Below are positions 1-7,843 of a stretch of 44,975 bases of DNA, piece by piece; positions within the stretch are counted from its first letter, which is position 1; each line of letters starts with the position of its first letter. Made by a program: the position numbers and the translations under genes. This stretch comes from Acidaminococcaceae bacterium UBA2453. GTDB taxonomy: Bacteria; Bacillota; Negativicutes; Acidaminococcales; Acidaminococcaceae. Below the pieces are notes generated by a model. It saw only the letters and a program-made list of their open reading frames with translations, was not told where the DNA came from and searched no databases. Location of the stretch: the NCBI GenBank assembly GCA_002342505.1, contig DDQB01000041.1, positions 9,997 to 54,971 of the forward strand, in the 5' to 3' direction.

Positions 1-100
1 TCAGCCCGGGCCAGTATAATTTCTCTTTGTTGCCTTTCCCTGACGCATCACTAACGTACAAACTTCAATTTTATAGATTAATGCAGAAAGGAAGCATACC

Positions 101-1285
101 ATGACAAAAGGAAGATTTGGCATCCATGGCGGGCAATACATTCCGGAAACGCTGATGAATGCAGTACTGGAACTGGAAAAAGCGTATGAATTTTATAAAC
201 AGGATACAGCATTCTGGGATGAGCTGCGACAGCTGTACCGGGACTATGCCAACCGCCCCAGTATGCTGTATTATGCGGAAAAGATGACAAAAGACCTGGG
301 CGGAGCCAAAATCTACCTGAAAAGGGAAGACCTGAACCACACCGGCGCCCATAAGATTAACAACGTACTGGGGCAGTGCCTGCTGGCCCGGCGCATGGGG
401 AAGAAACATGTCATTGCGGAGACCGGCGCGGGGCAGCACGGCGTGGCAACGGCTACGGTAGCAGCGCTGATGGGTATGGAGTGCACTGTTTATATGGGTA
501 AGGAAGACTGTGAGCGGCAGGCGCTGAACGTATTCCGCATGGAACTGCTGGGAGCAAAAGTGGTTCCTGTCACTACCGGGACGGGCACCCTTAAAGACGC
601 GGTGAATGAAGCGCTACGGGTGTGGACGGCCCGGGTGCAGGATACGTATTATGTACTTGGGTCGGTCATGGGGCCGCATCCCTATCCGGAAATGGTCCGT
701 GATTTTCAGAAAGTAATCGGGGAAGAAGTAAAAGCACAGATAATGGAAAAAGAGGGAAGGCTGCCGGATGTGGTCATTGCCTGCGTAGGCGGCGGTTCCA
801 ACGCCATGGGTCTGTTCTACGATTTTATTCCGGATAAAGAGGTGCGGCTGATCGGCGTAGAAGCAGCCGGGGAAGGCGTAGATACGGAACGGACCGCGGC
901 CACCATCGCCCGGGGCTCGGAAGGAATCTTCCACGGCATGAAATCCCTGTTCCTGCAGGATGAATACGGGCAGATCGCTCCGGTGTATTCTATTTCAGCC
1001 GGACTGGATTATCCCGGCATCGGACCGGAACATGCATATCTGCATGACATCGGCCGGGCCGAATACGTGCCCGCAACCGACAGGGAATCAGTGGAGGCGT
1101 TCCAGTACCTGTCCAAAACAGAGGGCATCATCCCGGCAGTGGAAAGCGCCCATGCGCTGGCCTATGCCATGAAGCTTGCGCCGGCTTTGCCGAAAGATAA
1201 AATCATCGTTGTAAATCTGTCCGGACGGGGCGATAAAGACGTGGCGGCCATTGCCAGATATTTGGGGAGGGAGATTCATGAGTAA
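101..1285 (+). CDS. trpB: Tryptophan synthase beta chain (TrpB1 type)
   Basis: Catalyses the PLP-dependent condensation of indole with L-serine to give tryptophan, as the beta subunit of the alpha2-beta2 synthase in the cytoplasm. The 394-residue length is normal for TrpB1. The start region GGQYIPETLM is the family N-terminus. The PLP lysine is K85 in HTGAHKINN, the catalytic Glu lies in ETGAGQHG (residues 107-114), and the phosphate-binding loop GGGSN is at 230-234. The ATG at 101 follows a good Shine-Dalgarno (AGAAAGGAAG, 85-94). The gene overlaps trpA by 8 bases, so the two are probably translationally coupled, as expected for subunits of one complex. The 100 bases before it hold no recognisable gene; earlier trp genes may lie outside the window. 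Confidence 0.97.
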   Translation: MTKGRFGIHGGQYIPETLMNAVLELEKAYEFYKQDTAFWDELRQLYRDYANRPSMLYYAEKMTKDLGGAKIYLKREDLNHTGAHKINNVLGQCLLARRMGKKHVIAETGAGQHGVATATVAALMGMECTVYMGKEDCERQALNVFRMELLGAKVVPVTTGTGTLKDAVNEALRVWTARVQDTYYVLGSVMGPHPYPEMVRDFQKVIGEEVKAQIMEKEGRLPDVVIACVGGGSNAMGLFYDFIPDKEVRLIGVEAAGEGVDTERTAATIARGSEGIFHGMKSLFLQDEYGQIAPVYSISAGLDYPGIGPEHAYLHDIGRAEYVPATDRESVEAFQYLSKTEGIIPAVESAHALAYAMKLAPALPKDKIIVVNLSGRGDKDVAAIARYLGREIHE

Positions 1286-2063
1286 ATTAGCGGCTGTGCT
1301 GCAGAAGCATAAGAAGATATTTGCCCCTTTCATCACGGCGGGGGATCCGGACCTGGAAACTACGAAGAAACTGATCCTGGCCATGGAAAAAGCTGGCGCC
1401 ACGTTGGTGGAGCTGGGGATTCCCTTCAGCGATCCCATGGCGGAGGGGCCGGTCATCCAGGAGGCAGATCAGCGTGCCCTTGCTGCGGGTACAACGACAG
1501 ACAAGATTTTTGACATGATCAGAGAAGTGCGGAAAGAAACGGATATTCCATTGGTGTTCCTCACTTATGCCAATCCCATCTTCCATTACGGAACAGACCG
1601 GTTTTATGCCCGCTGTGCCGAAGCCGGTGTGGACGGGACTATTGTGCCGGATGTCCCATATGAGGAACGGGGTGAACTGGAAGCGGCCTGCCAGAAATAC
1701 GGTGTAGATCGCATCACCATGATCGCGCCGACTTCGGAAGATCGGATCCGGGACATCGCCAGGGACGCAAAAGGTTATGTGTATATCGTTTCCAGTCTGG
1801 GCGTGACTGGTGTGCGCAGTGAGATTACAACAGATATCGGTACGATTTACAAAAGAATCCGCGAAGTGACGGACACGCCGGCGGCGGTAGGTTTTGGTAT
1901 TTCCACGCCGGAACAGGCGGCGCAGATGGCACGGCTCAGCGACGGGGCTATCGTTGGCAGCGCTATTGTGAAAATTGTAGCGGAATACGGAAAGGACTGC
2001 GTGGAACCGGTACGAGATTATGTAAAAAAGATGTCAGATGCAGTAAAGCATTGTGAAGAATGA
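1278..2063 (+). CDS. trpA: Tryptophan synthase alpha chain
   Basis: Cleaves indole-3-glycerol phosphate to indole and glyceraldehyde-3-phosphate and channels indole to TrpB. It is a TIM barrel of 261 residues, the usual length. An upstream in-frame start at 1251 exists, but the ATG at 1278 is chosen because GGGGAGGGAG (1264-1273) sits just before it and it gives the standard TrpA N-terminus. Visible family motifs are ELGIPFSDP with the catalytic Glu at residue 45, the loop SLGVTGVRS, and the phosphate-site motifs VGFGIS and DGAIVGSAIV. Oddity: the second catalytic acid, Asp60 of the enterobacterial enzyme in the motif DPLADGP, is Glu here (residue 56, DPMAEGP, codon GAG at 1443-1445). Other active-site motifs look intact, so I call it functional. 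Confidence 0.95.
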   Translation: MSKLAAVLQKHKKIFAPFITAGDPDLETTKKLILAMEKAGATLVELGIPFSDPMAEGPVIQEADQRALAAGTTTDKIFDMIREVRKETDIPLVFLTYANPIFHYGTDRFYARCAEAGVDGTIVPDVPYEERGELEAACQKYGVDRITMIAPTSEDRIRDIARDAKGYVYIVSSLGVTGVRSEITTDIGTIYKRIREVTDTPAAVGFGISTPEQAAQMARLSDGAIVGSAIVKIVAEYGKDCVEPVRDYVKKMSDAVKHCEE

Positions 2064-2099
2064 GCCGGAGGCTCCAAAAGTATGCAGGAGGAATGAAAC

Positions 2100-3479
2100 A
2101 TGGTAAAGAAAGCACCCCACAGATTATATTTGACGGAAGAACAGATCCCGACGGCATGGTACAACCTGAGGTCGGATATGAAAGAAAAGCCCGAACCGAT
2201 GCTGAATCCCGCAACGGGACAACCGGTATCGGAAGAAGACCTGTATCCGGTATTCTGTAAAGAACTGGCCCATCAGGAAATGGATAATGACACGCCGTAT
2301 ATTGAAATACCTGCTGAAGTGCTGGAGATGTACAAAAACTACCGCCCGTCTCCTTTGTGCCGCGCCTACAATCTGGAAAAGGCGTTAGATACGCCGGCAA
2401 AGATCTATTATAAATTTGAAGGTAACAATACTTCGGGCAGCCATAAGCTGAACAGCGCGATCCCCCAGGCTTATTATGCAAAAAAGCAGGGACTGAAGGG
2501 CGTGACAACAGAAACCGGCGCCGGACAGTGGGGAACGGCACTGGCGGAAGCCTGCTGCTATTTCGGTCTTCCGCTTGAAGTATATATGGTAAAGGCTTCT
2601 TATAACCAAAAGCCCTTCCGCAAGGCGATCATGCAGACTTTTGGGGCCAGCGTAGTCGCCAGTCCCAGCGATACCACTAATGCAGGCCGGGCGCTTTTGG
2701 CGGAAAACCCGGACAACCCCGGCAGCCTGGGCTGCGCTATCTCTGAAGCGGTAGAACGCGCGGTGACCGGAGACAATGTGAAGTACGTGCTGGGTTCTGT
2801 ACTGAACCAGGTGCTGCTGCACCAGTCTATTGTGGGGTTGGAAAGTGCTGTTGCAATGGAGTCGCTGGATGAATATCCCGACGTGGTAATAGGCTGCGCA
2901 GGCGGCGGATCTAATCTGGGAGGACTCATTGCGCCCTTTGCCAAAGACAAGCTGCAGGGCAGGGCCGATCCCCGGCTGGTGGCAATTGAACCGGCATCCT
3001 GCCCGTCGCTGACCCGGGGCCGTTATGCCTATGACTTTTGTGACACCGGCAAGATTACGCCTATGGCAAAAATGTATACGCTGGGCTGTACCTTCACCCC
3101 GTCTCCCATTCATGCGGGAGGCCTGCGCTATCACGGTATGGCGCCCATCCTGTCCAAGCTGTATCATGACGGTTATATGGAAGCAAAATCTGTCGTGCAG
3201 ACCGACGTGTTCGACGCGGCGGTGCTGTTTGCCAAATATGAAAGCATCCTGCCGGCTCCGGAATCCGCCCATGCCATCTGGGGCGCTCTGGAAGAAGCAA
3301 AACGTTGCAGGGAAGAAGGCCGCAGCGAAACGATCCTGTTCGGGCTGACGGGCACCGGTTTCTTCGACATGACGGCTTATGAAAATTACCAGAGCGGCAA
3401 AATGAACGATTACATTCCGACGGATGAAGAACTGGCGGTAAGCATGGACCGGCTGCCGAAGATTCCAGGCGTACAGTAA
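2100..3479 (+). CDS. trpB2: TrpB2-type tryptophan synthase beta-like protein
   Basis: A second, divergent PLP enzyme of the tryptophan synthase beta family, 459 residues. The N-terminal extension (LYLTEEQIPTAWYN) and the motifs SGSHKLNSA (PLP lysine K116), TETGAGQWG (137-145) and GGGSN (268-272) are those of the TrpB2 subfamily, not TrpB1. Known TrpB2 enzymes convert indole plus serine to tryptophan, often without a TrpA partner; indole salvage or serine deamination have been proposed as roles. The gene starts 36 bases after trpA with an excellent Shine-Dalgarno (AGGAGGA, 2086-2092), so it is almost certainly the last gene of the same operon. All PLP-site motifs are present, which argues against a decaying duplicate. 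Confidence 0.93.
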   Translation: MVKKAPHRLYLTEEQIPTAWYNLRSDMKEKPEPMLNPATGQPVSEEDLYPVFCKELAHQEMDNDTPYIEIPAEVLEMYKNYRPSPLCRAYNLEKALDTPAKIYYKFEGNNTSGSHKLNSAIPQAYYAKKQGLKGVTTETGAGQWGTALAEACCYFGLPLEVYMVKASYNQKPFRKAIMQTFGASVVASPSDTTNAGRALLAENPDNPGSLGCAISEAVERAVTGDNVKYVLGSVLNQVLLHQSIVGLESAVAMESLDEYPDVVIGCAGGGSNLGGLIAPFAKDKLQGRADPRLVAIEPASCPSLTRGRYAYDFCDTGKITPMAKMYTLGCTFTPSPIHAGGLRYHGMAPILSKLYHDGYMEAKSVVQTDVFDAAVLFAKYESILPAPESAHAIWGALEEAKRCREEGRSETILFGLTGTGFFDMTAYENYQSGKMNDYIPTDEELAVSMDRLPKIPGVQ

Positions 3480-3558
3480 GCTAAGCATAGGAAGGATCGA
3501 GCTTCTGAATGGAAACGTTATACTATAATACTATTGCTATTGCGCTGATATAAAAGTT

Positions 3559-3607
3559 ACGCGCTCTGAGGATGCGGGTGCAAGCCTGTATGCCAGAGCG
3601 CGTTTTT
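3559..3607 (+). terminator. Intrinsic terminator after the trp genes
   Basis: Ten-base perfect stem ACGCGCTCTG (3559-3568) with CAGAGCGCGT (3594-3603). The 25-base loop can form a further weak inner stem. A short T run (3603-3607) follows. It lies about 80 bases after the trpB2 stop codon. Confidence 0.75.
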
Positions 3608-3734
3608 GCGCCAGAAACAGGCCGACGGGCCATAGGTTTTCCCTGTCCGCTGAAGCAGAAAGGACTGCGTGACGCGCTTTAGACTGTTGTAATGTACTGT
3701 AAGGGAATCGCCTGTTTACTTTTAGGAAAAGGTC

Positions 3735-3763
3735 TTTACAAGCATAAAAAATTATGCTACTAT
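3735..3763 (+). promoter_or_regulatory. Sigma-70 promoter with palindrome in the spacer
   Basis: TTTACA (3735-3740), a 17-base spacer, then TACTAT (3758-3763), about 100 bases before the lipoprotein gene at 3866. The spacer is filled by a perfect inverted repeat, AGCATAA (3741-3747), four A, TTATGCT (3752-3758). A dimeric regulator bound there would block the promoter. The stretch from 3608 to 3734 shows nothing recognisable. Confidence 0.7.
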
Positions 3764-3774
3764 CATTGTGCAAG

Positions 3775-3800
3775 AACATTTAAACGATTGCTCAAATGTT
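3775..3800 (+). promoter_or_regulatory. ArsR/SmtB-like operator (copy 1)
   Basis: Dyad AACATTTAA (3775-3783), 8-base spacer ACGATTGC, TCAAATGTT (3792-3800); 8 of 9 arm positions are symmetric. It closely matches the site at 14986-15011 before the metal ATPase gene, including spacer ACKATTGC. It lies just downstream of the expected transcription start of the 3735-3763 promoter. In addition, a TATATA element starts at its last base, as at the other copy. The arm pattern ATNTRANC / GYTCANAT resembles operators of the ArsR/SmtB metal-sensor family. The assignment is inference. Confidence 0.55.
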
Positions 3801-3865
3801 ATATAAAGTAAGCGAACTATCATGCATGAACCGGAATATCAGTGTATTACAAAGGAGCGAAGACG

Positions 3866-4894
3866 ATGAGGAAGATCTGTGCAGGAATAGCGGCTTCCGT
3901 ACTGGCAGTAGGGATACTGGCAGCGGGTTGTGGCGGATCGGAACAGAAAGCGCAGAAGGAGCAGAAAACGGTTACGAAACCGGCAACCGAGCTGACGGTT
4001 TACACTTCTGTTTATAACGGGATGGTTAAGGAAATGGCTAAGCCGGTTGTGGAACAGCACTTGAAGGAAATCAAGGTCAACTGGCACACGGAAGGCAGCG
4101 AAAAGGTAAAGGAACGAATTGCGGATGAGCTGAAGAGCGGAAAAGTAAAAGCAGATATCGTGATGATTTCCGACCCGGGTTTTTATTTGCAGCTGAAGAA
4201 GGATGGCAAGCTGCTGAATTACAAGTCGCCGGAAGCGGCAGAGCTTGCGGAAACCGTAGATGCGGACGGCTCTTTTACCCCGATCCGAAACAGCGCCGTA
4301 GTGATTGCAGTACATAACGATAAGGTAAAAGAACCTCCAAAAAGTTGGAAGGATCTGCTGGATCCAAAGTATAAAGGCATGATAGCCATGCCGGATCCGA
4401 AAGTTGCGGCCACGGCGTTGGCAGCCGTAGCGGCGCTGACGGACAAATACGGCTGGGAATACTGGCAGAAACTGAAAGCCAATGGCGCAGTTGTGAGCAA
4501 AACCAACGAGATGCGCGAGAAGTTTGCAAAAGGGGAATACCCCATCACCATTACGATGGAGGAAAACGTGCTGAAGCAGAAAGCGACCCAGGGAGTGAAT
4601 GCTACTATTGTCTATCCGGAAGAAGGAAGCATACTGGTGCCTGGCTACATTGCTATTCTTAAAGACAGCGCTAACCCCGAAGGAGCCAAAAAACTGGTGG
4701 ACTGGTGGCTGAGCAAAGAAGGGCAGAGCGCCATGAGCCTTGCCTATATGCACCCGGTGAAATATGGGGTGCGGGAGCCTGCCGGCGCGCTGAACCTGAA
4801 CGATCTGCGAATCCATTCCCTGTCGGTGAACTGGAACAAGCTGGCGGTAGAAGGAAAACAGGTCAAGGAGAAGTTTGCCGAAATCATGAAGTGA
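3866..4894 (+). CDS. Lipoprotein ABC substrate-binding protein, iron/thiamine-like (orphan)
   Basis: Predicted extracytoplasmic, lipid-anchored binding protein of 342 residues. The ATG at 3866 is chosen over an upstream in-frame ATG (3842) because AAAGGAG (3851-3857) precedes it and it gives a clean lipoprotein signal, with lipobox LAAGC and lipidated Cys22. The mature part begins with LTVYTSVYNG and includes DIVMISDPGFYLQL and the central block KSWKDLLDPKYKGMIAMPDP, typical of family 1 / Fe(3+)-thiamine-type binding proteins. The adjacent Tyr-Tyr pair that binds iron in FbpA/FutA is absent, so ferric iron is not assured as ligand. No permease or ATPase gene accompanies it. Its leader carries the same dyad as the Zn/Cd-type exporter gene at 15139, suggesting metal-linked control. 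The substrate is unknown. Confidence 0.85.
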   Translation: MRKICAGIAASVLAVGILAAGCGGSEQKAQKEQKTVTKPATELTVYTSVYNGMVKEMAKPVVEQHLKEIKVNWHTEGSEKVKERIADELKSGKVKADIVMISDPGFYLQLKKDGKLLNYKSPEAAELAETVDADGSFTPIRNSAVVIAVHNDKVKEPPKSWKDLLDPKYKGMIAMPDPKVAATALAAVAALTDKYGWEYWQKLKANGAVVSKTNEMREKFAKGEYPITITMEENVLKQKATQGVNATIVYPEEGSILVPGYIAILKDSANPEGAKKLVDWWLSKEGQSAMSLAYMHPVKYGVREPAGALNLNDLRIHSLSVNWNKLAVEGKQVKEKFAEIMK

Positions 4895-4903
4895 TTGCGG
4901 AAC

Positions 4904-4939
4904 AGTCCCCCTGGAGACGCATAGCCGGGGGACTTTTTT
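4904..4939 (+). terminator. Strong intrinsic terminator
   Basis: Stem AGTCCCCC (4904-4911) with GGGGGACT (4927-4934), extendable by GG/CC past a one-base bulge. It is followed by six T (4934-4939). It starts 10 bases after the stop codon of the binding-protein gene, making that gene a monocistronic unit. Confidence 0.9.
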
Positions 4940-5009
4940 ACAACGAATGGTTAGCTATCGCTAACCAAGATGGGGCAACCGGATCAGGGTTATTAAAATA
5001 AAATACATT

Positions 5010-5038
5010 TTGAAATTTATTCTCATTTATGTTATGAT
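5010..5038 (+). promoter_or_regulatory. Sigma-70 promoter of the first MATE gene, with Fur-like box
   Basis: TTGAAA (5010-5015), 17-base spacer, TATGAT (5033-5038), 80 bases before the start codon at 5118. Bases 5011-5025 (TGAAATTTATTCTCA) match the 7-1-7 Fur-family box TGATAATNATTATCA at 11 of 14 positions, overlapping the -35 element and spacer. The promoter call is good; the Fur box is a weak inference. Confidence 0.65.
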
Positions 5039-5117
5039 TCCTCCCGAAATTATAAATAACAACATGTAATTACATTACTGGAGATAAGGAAAATATATTC
5101 CAAGAAGAGAGGAAACG

Positions 5118-6485
5118 ATGGCTTTACTTAACAGGTTTTTGAAAACTGACTACGAAAAACGGTATATGGATATTGCCATGCCGGCTTCTGTTGAATGCAT
5201 CTTTATGAACGTGCTTGCCGCTGCCGATCTGATCATGGTTGGATCCCTTGGCGCAGCTTCTATTGCCGCCGTAAGTATTTTTTTGCAGCCACGTATGATG
5301 CTGCTGTGCATTGCCCGTTCCATTGCGTCTGCCGTTACGTTGCTTACGGCGCGTAAAGCTGGGGCAAAAGATGTGGCGGGCGTATCTGGACTAATGCGCC
5401 AGTCCCTGTTCCTGAGTTTCGTTTTTATGGGACTGTTGCATATTTTGTTTTTCCTTTTTTTACAGAAAATCTTATGGCTGATGGGGGCGGGACAGGATTA
5501 TCTTCCCCAAGCGCTTACATATGCGAAAATTGCAGTCTTATCTGTTTTTATCACGTCCATGACATCCGTGCTGCAGGCTGTGCAGCTGGGCTTTGGGGAA
5601 ACGGGCGCGATCATGCGTACCAATGTGTCCGGAAATATACTGAATATTATTGTAAACGCCCTGCTGATCTTTGGTCTTGGGCCTTTCCCGAAGATGGGGG
5701 TCGCTGGGGCGGCTATCGGCACGGTAGTGGGCACCCTGTTCACCTTATGCGCTACTATTTATGTAATGAATGTAAATAAGTACTTCTCCCAGGGCGGGAG
5801 TTTTATTCCGGGCCGAATGTATTTTAAAGAGTTCCTGCCGGTGTTTGGCAGCATCATCAGCGAGCAGGGGTTCGAGCGGATCGGAATGGTGCTTTTCGCC
5901 CGGATGGCTGCCGGACTTGGTACGATTCCCTTTGCAGTGCACAGTATCTGCATGAGCATTTGCGACTATTACTGGGATTTTGCTATGGGGCTGGGCAAGG
6001 CCAGCATGGTACTGGCAGGCCAAAGCTGCGGCGCGAAGAATGAGAGTGACTGGCATGCTTTCCGGAAAGTCGGCATCAAGTGGGGACTGATTTTTTCAGC
6101 GGCGAGCTGTCTGATCATTATTCTGCTAAGAGAACCCATTTTTATGATTTATTCCCGCGACCCTGCGGCGTTGGCTATGAGCGGGATCATTATGTTCGGC
6201 GTCGCCCTGGTAGGATTTCCGGAAGCGCAGGGACTGGTGTGCGCCGGTATTTTGCGGGGCAGCGGAAAGACGGCGGCTGTCGCAACCTATTCCTTTGTTT
6301 CCGTTACCGTGATCCGCCCGTTGCTGACAGCGTTTTTCCTGTATGTAATGGGATGGGGCCTGTATGGCGTATGGCTTGCGCTTTTCCTGGACCAGTCAAT
6401 TCGGGCAGGATGCGCTTCCGTTTTAATGCTGCGTTTGAAAAGAAAGATTGGGCAGCATATGGAAAGACTGGGGAAAATGAGATGA
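5118..6485 (+). CDS. MATE family efflux transporter
   Basis: Multidrug and toxic-compound extrusion type inner-membrane exporter, 455 residues (the usual size), with about twelve hydrophobic segments. The N-terminal half carries the family pattern PASVECIFMNVLAAADLIMVGSLG followed by AAVSIFLQP. The second half repeats this fold, as in all MATE proteins. Members export cationic compounds, drugs or metabolites using a Na+ or H+ gradient; the substrate here cannot be read from sequence. The ATG at 5118 follows AGAGAGGAAA. It has its own promoter (5010-5038) and no close upstream gene. A hydrolase and a second MATE gene follow downstream. Confidence 0.9.
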   Translation: MALLNRFLKTDYEKRYMDIAMPASVECIFMNVLAAADLIMVGSLGAASIAAVSIFLQPRMMLLCIARSIASAVTLLTARKAGAKDVAGVSGLMRQSLFLSFVFMGLLHILFFLFLQKILWLMGAGQDYLPQALTYAKIAVLSVFITSMTSVLQAVQLGFGETGAIMRTNVSGNILNIIVNALLIFGLGPFPKMGVAGAAIGTVVGTLFTLCATIYVMNVNKYFSQGGSFIPGRMYFKEFLPVFGSIISEQGFERIGMVLFARMAAGLGTIPFAVHSICMSICDYYWDFAMGLGKASMVLAGQSCGAKNESDWHAFRKVGIKWGLIFSAASCLIIILLREPIFMIYSRDPAALAMSGIIMFGVALVGFPEAQGLVCAGILRGSGKTAAVATYSFVSVTVIRPLLTAFFLYVMGWGLYGVWLALFLDQSIRAGCASVLMLRLKRKIGQHMERLGKMR

Positions 6486-6577
6486 TATTCCGGGATGCCG
6501 GTTTTGGCGCGCGGGACTTTATCTCCCAGTATGTAATCTTTTTGCGTATGCTGCTGAAAGGGATTAATACGGAGTGA
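6482..6577 (+). CDS. Possible 31-residue protein overlapping the MATE stop
   Basis: An open frame whose ATG (6482) overlaps the MATE stop codon, with GGGGA about six bases upstream. The product would be 31 residues, beginning MIFRDAGFGARDF, with a short hydrophobic stretch and a basic end. I recognise no family. The overlap would allow translational coupling, but the frame also stays open upstream inside the MATE gene, so it may be chance. It is listed mainly because it fills the space before the next promoter. Confidence 0.2.
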   Translation: MIFRDAGFGARDFISQYVIFLRMLLKGINTE

Positions 6578-6603
6578 CTTAACGAAGTTATTAATATAGT
6601 CTA

Positions 6604-6632
6604 TTGAAAAAGAGATAAAAGTTTGTTAATAT
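6604..6632 (+). promoter_or_regulatory. Sigma-70 promoter of the M14-type hydrolase gene
   Basis: TTGAAA (6604-6609), 17-base spacer, TAATAT (6627-6632) in an AT-rich stretch. It leaves a leader of roughly 70 bases before the ATG at 6707. Confidence 0.65.
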
Positions 6633-6706
6633 ATATTTCATAAATTAGTATTTGTTATCATTTGTATCAAGAGTTAATTAAATTTTTGTTTACTATAGGA
6701 GGTAAT

Positions 6707-7771
6707 ATGTTACACACAGTCTGTTTTGCAAACCATCACATTGAACCCTGCACCAAGTTACGCACGTATGTGGATGTTCCCCATACGCTGAACATTATTC
6801 CCGTAACGTTCATTAACGGAAAATATGACGGCCCCACGGTCCTGGTCACCTCCGGCGTACACGGCAGCGAGTACCCGGGCATCGCGGCCTCTATAGAACT
6901 GGGCGGAGAACTGACGCCGGAAGATATCCACGGCTGCCTTGTCATCATGCATCCCGTGAATGTTTCGGCTTTCTGGGCCCGTATGGCGGAGATCTGCCCG
7001 GAGGACGGCCTGAACCTGAACCGGGTCTTCCCCGGCAACGCTTCTCTCAGCCGTACTTATAAACTGGCGGATTTCATGCTCCGGGAATTTATCCTGAAAG
7101 CGGATTATTACCTTGACCTGCACAGCGGCGACCTGCAGGAAGACCTGCATCCTTATGCCTATTTCCCCGGGAACTCCACGGAAGAGGTCAACAACAAATC
7201 CCGTGAGATGGCCAGACAGCTGAATGTGGAATACCTGGTGCGCTCTACCGCAACAACAGGCGCCTACAACTGCGCGGCACTGCACGGGGTGCCCAGTATC
7301 CTCATCGAGCGGGGCGGCACCGGCTTCTGCTGCCGGGAGGACATTGATGAATACAAGGACGACGTGATGCACGTGCTGAAGCATGTTGGCATGGCTCCCG
7401 ATTACGATCACGGCCACGTACATACATTTACGCCTCAGGAGCTGACCAAGATCGAATACCTGGAAGCGACCCAGCCGGCCTGCTGGTATCATGCGAAACA
7501 CAGCGGCGAAATGGTGGAAAAAGGGGAGCTGCTGGGTTACACCACCGACTTCTTTGGGGAAAAGCAGGAAGAATTCCATGCCAAATTCAGCGGCGTGATG
7601 CTGTATATGACCCCGGCCTTTTCCATTACCGCGGGGCGCACCCTCTGCGCTTACGCAGAACTGCCGGAAGATTATGTGCCACAGGCTCCGCATACCCATG
7701 TCCATACCCATGCGCTGCCGGAAAAAGTGCAGAAGGAACCGCCCGCAAAGAGAGCGGCAAAGAAGAAATGA
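6707..7771 (+). CDS. M14-superfamily zinc deacylase/carboxypeptidase (AstE/AspA-like)
   Basis: Cytoplasmic zinc hydrolase, 354 residues, of the succinylglutamate desuccinylase/aspartoacylase branch of the M14 carboxypeptidase superfamily. The start at 6707 follows a consensus Shine-Dalgarno (AGGAGGT); a TTG upstream at 6662 has none. Zinc ligands are visible as VHGSE (H52, E55) and the His of DLHSGD (H139). The substrate-binding Asn-Arg lies in LNLNRVFPG (102-110), and the likely catalytic Glu is E201 in ILIERGG. The C-terminal part resembles the small beta domain of this family. An unusual tail follows, containing HTHVHTHA and a Lys/Ala-rich end. Such enzymes cleave N-acyl amino acids or related amides; the substrate is unknown. 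Its place between two MATE exporters suggests processing of an exported small molecule, which is inference. Confidence 0.85.
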   Translation: MLHTVCFANHHIEPCTKLRTYVDVPHTLNIIPVTFINGKYDGPTVLVTSGVHGSEYPGIAASIELGGELTPEDIHGCLVIMHPVNVSAFWARMAEICPEDGLNLNRVFPGNASLSRTYKLADFMLREFILKADYYLDLHSGDLQEDLHPYAYFPGNSTEEVNNKSREMARQLNVEYLVRSTATTGAYNCAALHGVPSILIERGGTGFCCREDIDEYKDDVMHVLKHVGMAPDYDHGHVHTFTPQELTKIEYLEATQPACWYHAKHSGEMVEKGELLGYTTDFFGEKQEEFHAKFSGVMLYMTPAFSITAGRTLCAYAELPEDYVPQAPHTHVHTHALPEKVQKEPPAKRAAKKK

Positions 7772-7843
7772 CGTTTGCTGCTTTATTATGATTGCGACTG
7801 CCCCTTGACGGCATAAACAAATCTAATTATCCAGGTGACTATT

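Noticed and set aside
1251..1277. Upstream start for trpA adding nine residues
   Set aside because: There is no ribosome-binding site before it, and the extension is not part of the TrpA family. The ATG at 1278 has a strong Shine-Dalgarno and the standard overlap with trpB.
6080..6577. 165-codon + strand frame overlapping the end of the first MATE gene, considered as evidence of a frameshift
   Set aside because: The MATE protein is complete to its normal C-terminus. The overlapping frame has no family resemblance, and only its last 31 codons lie beyond the MATE stop.
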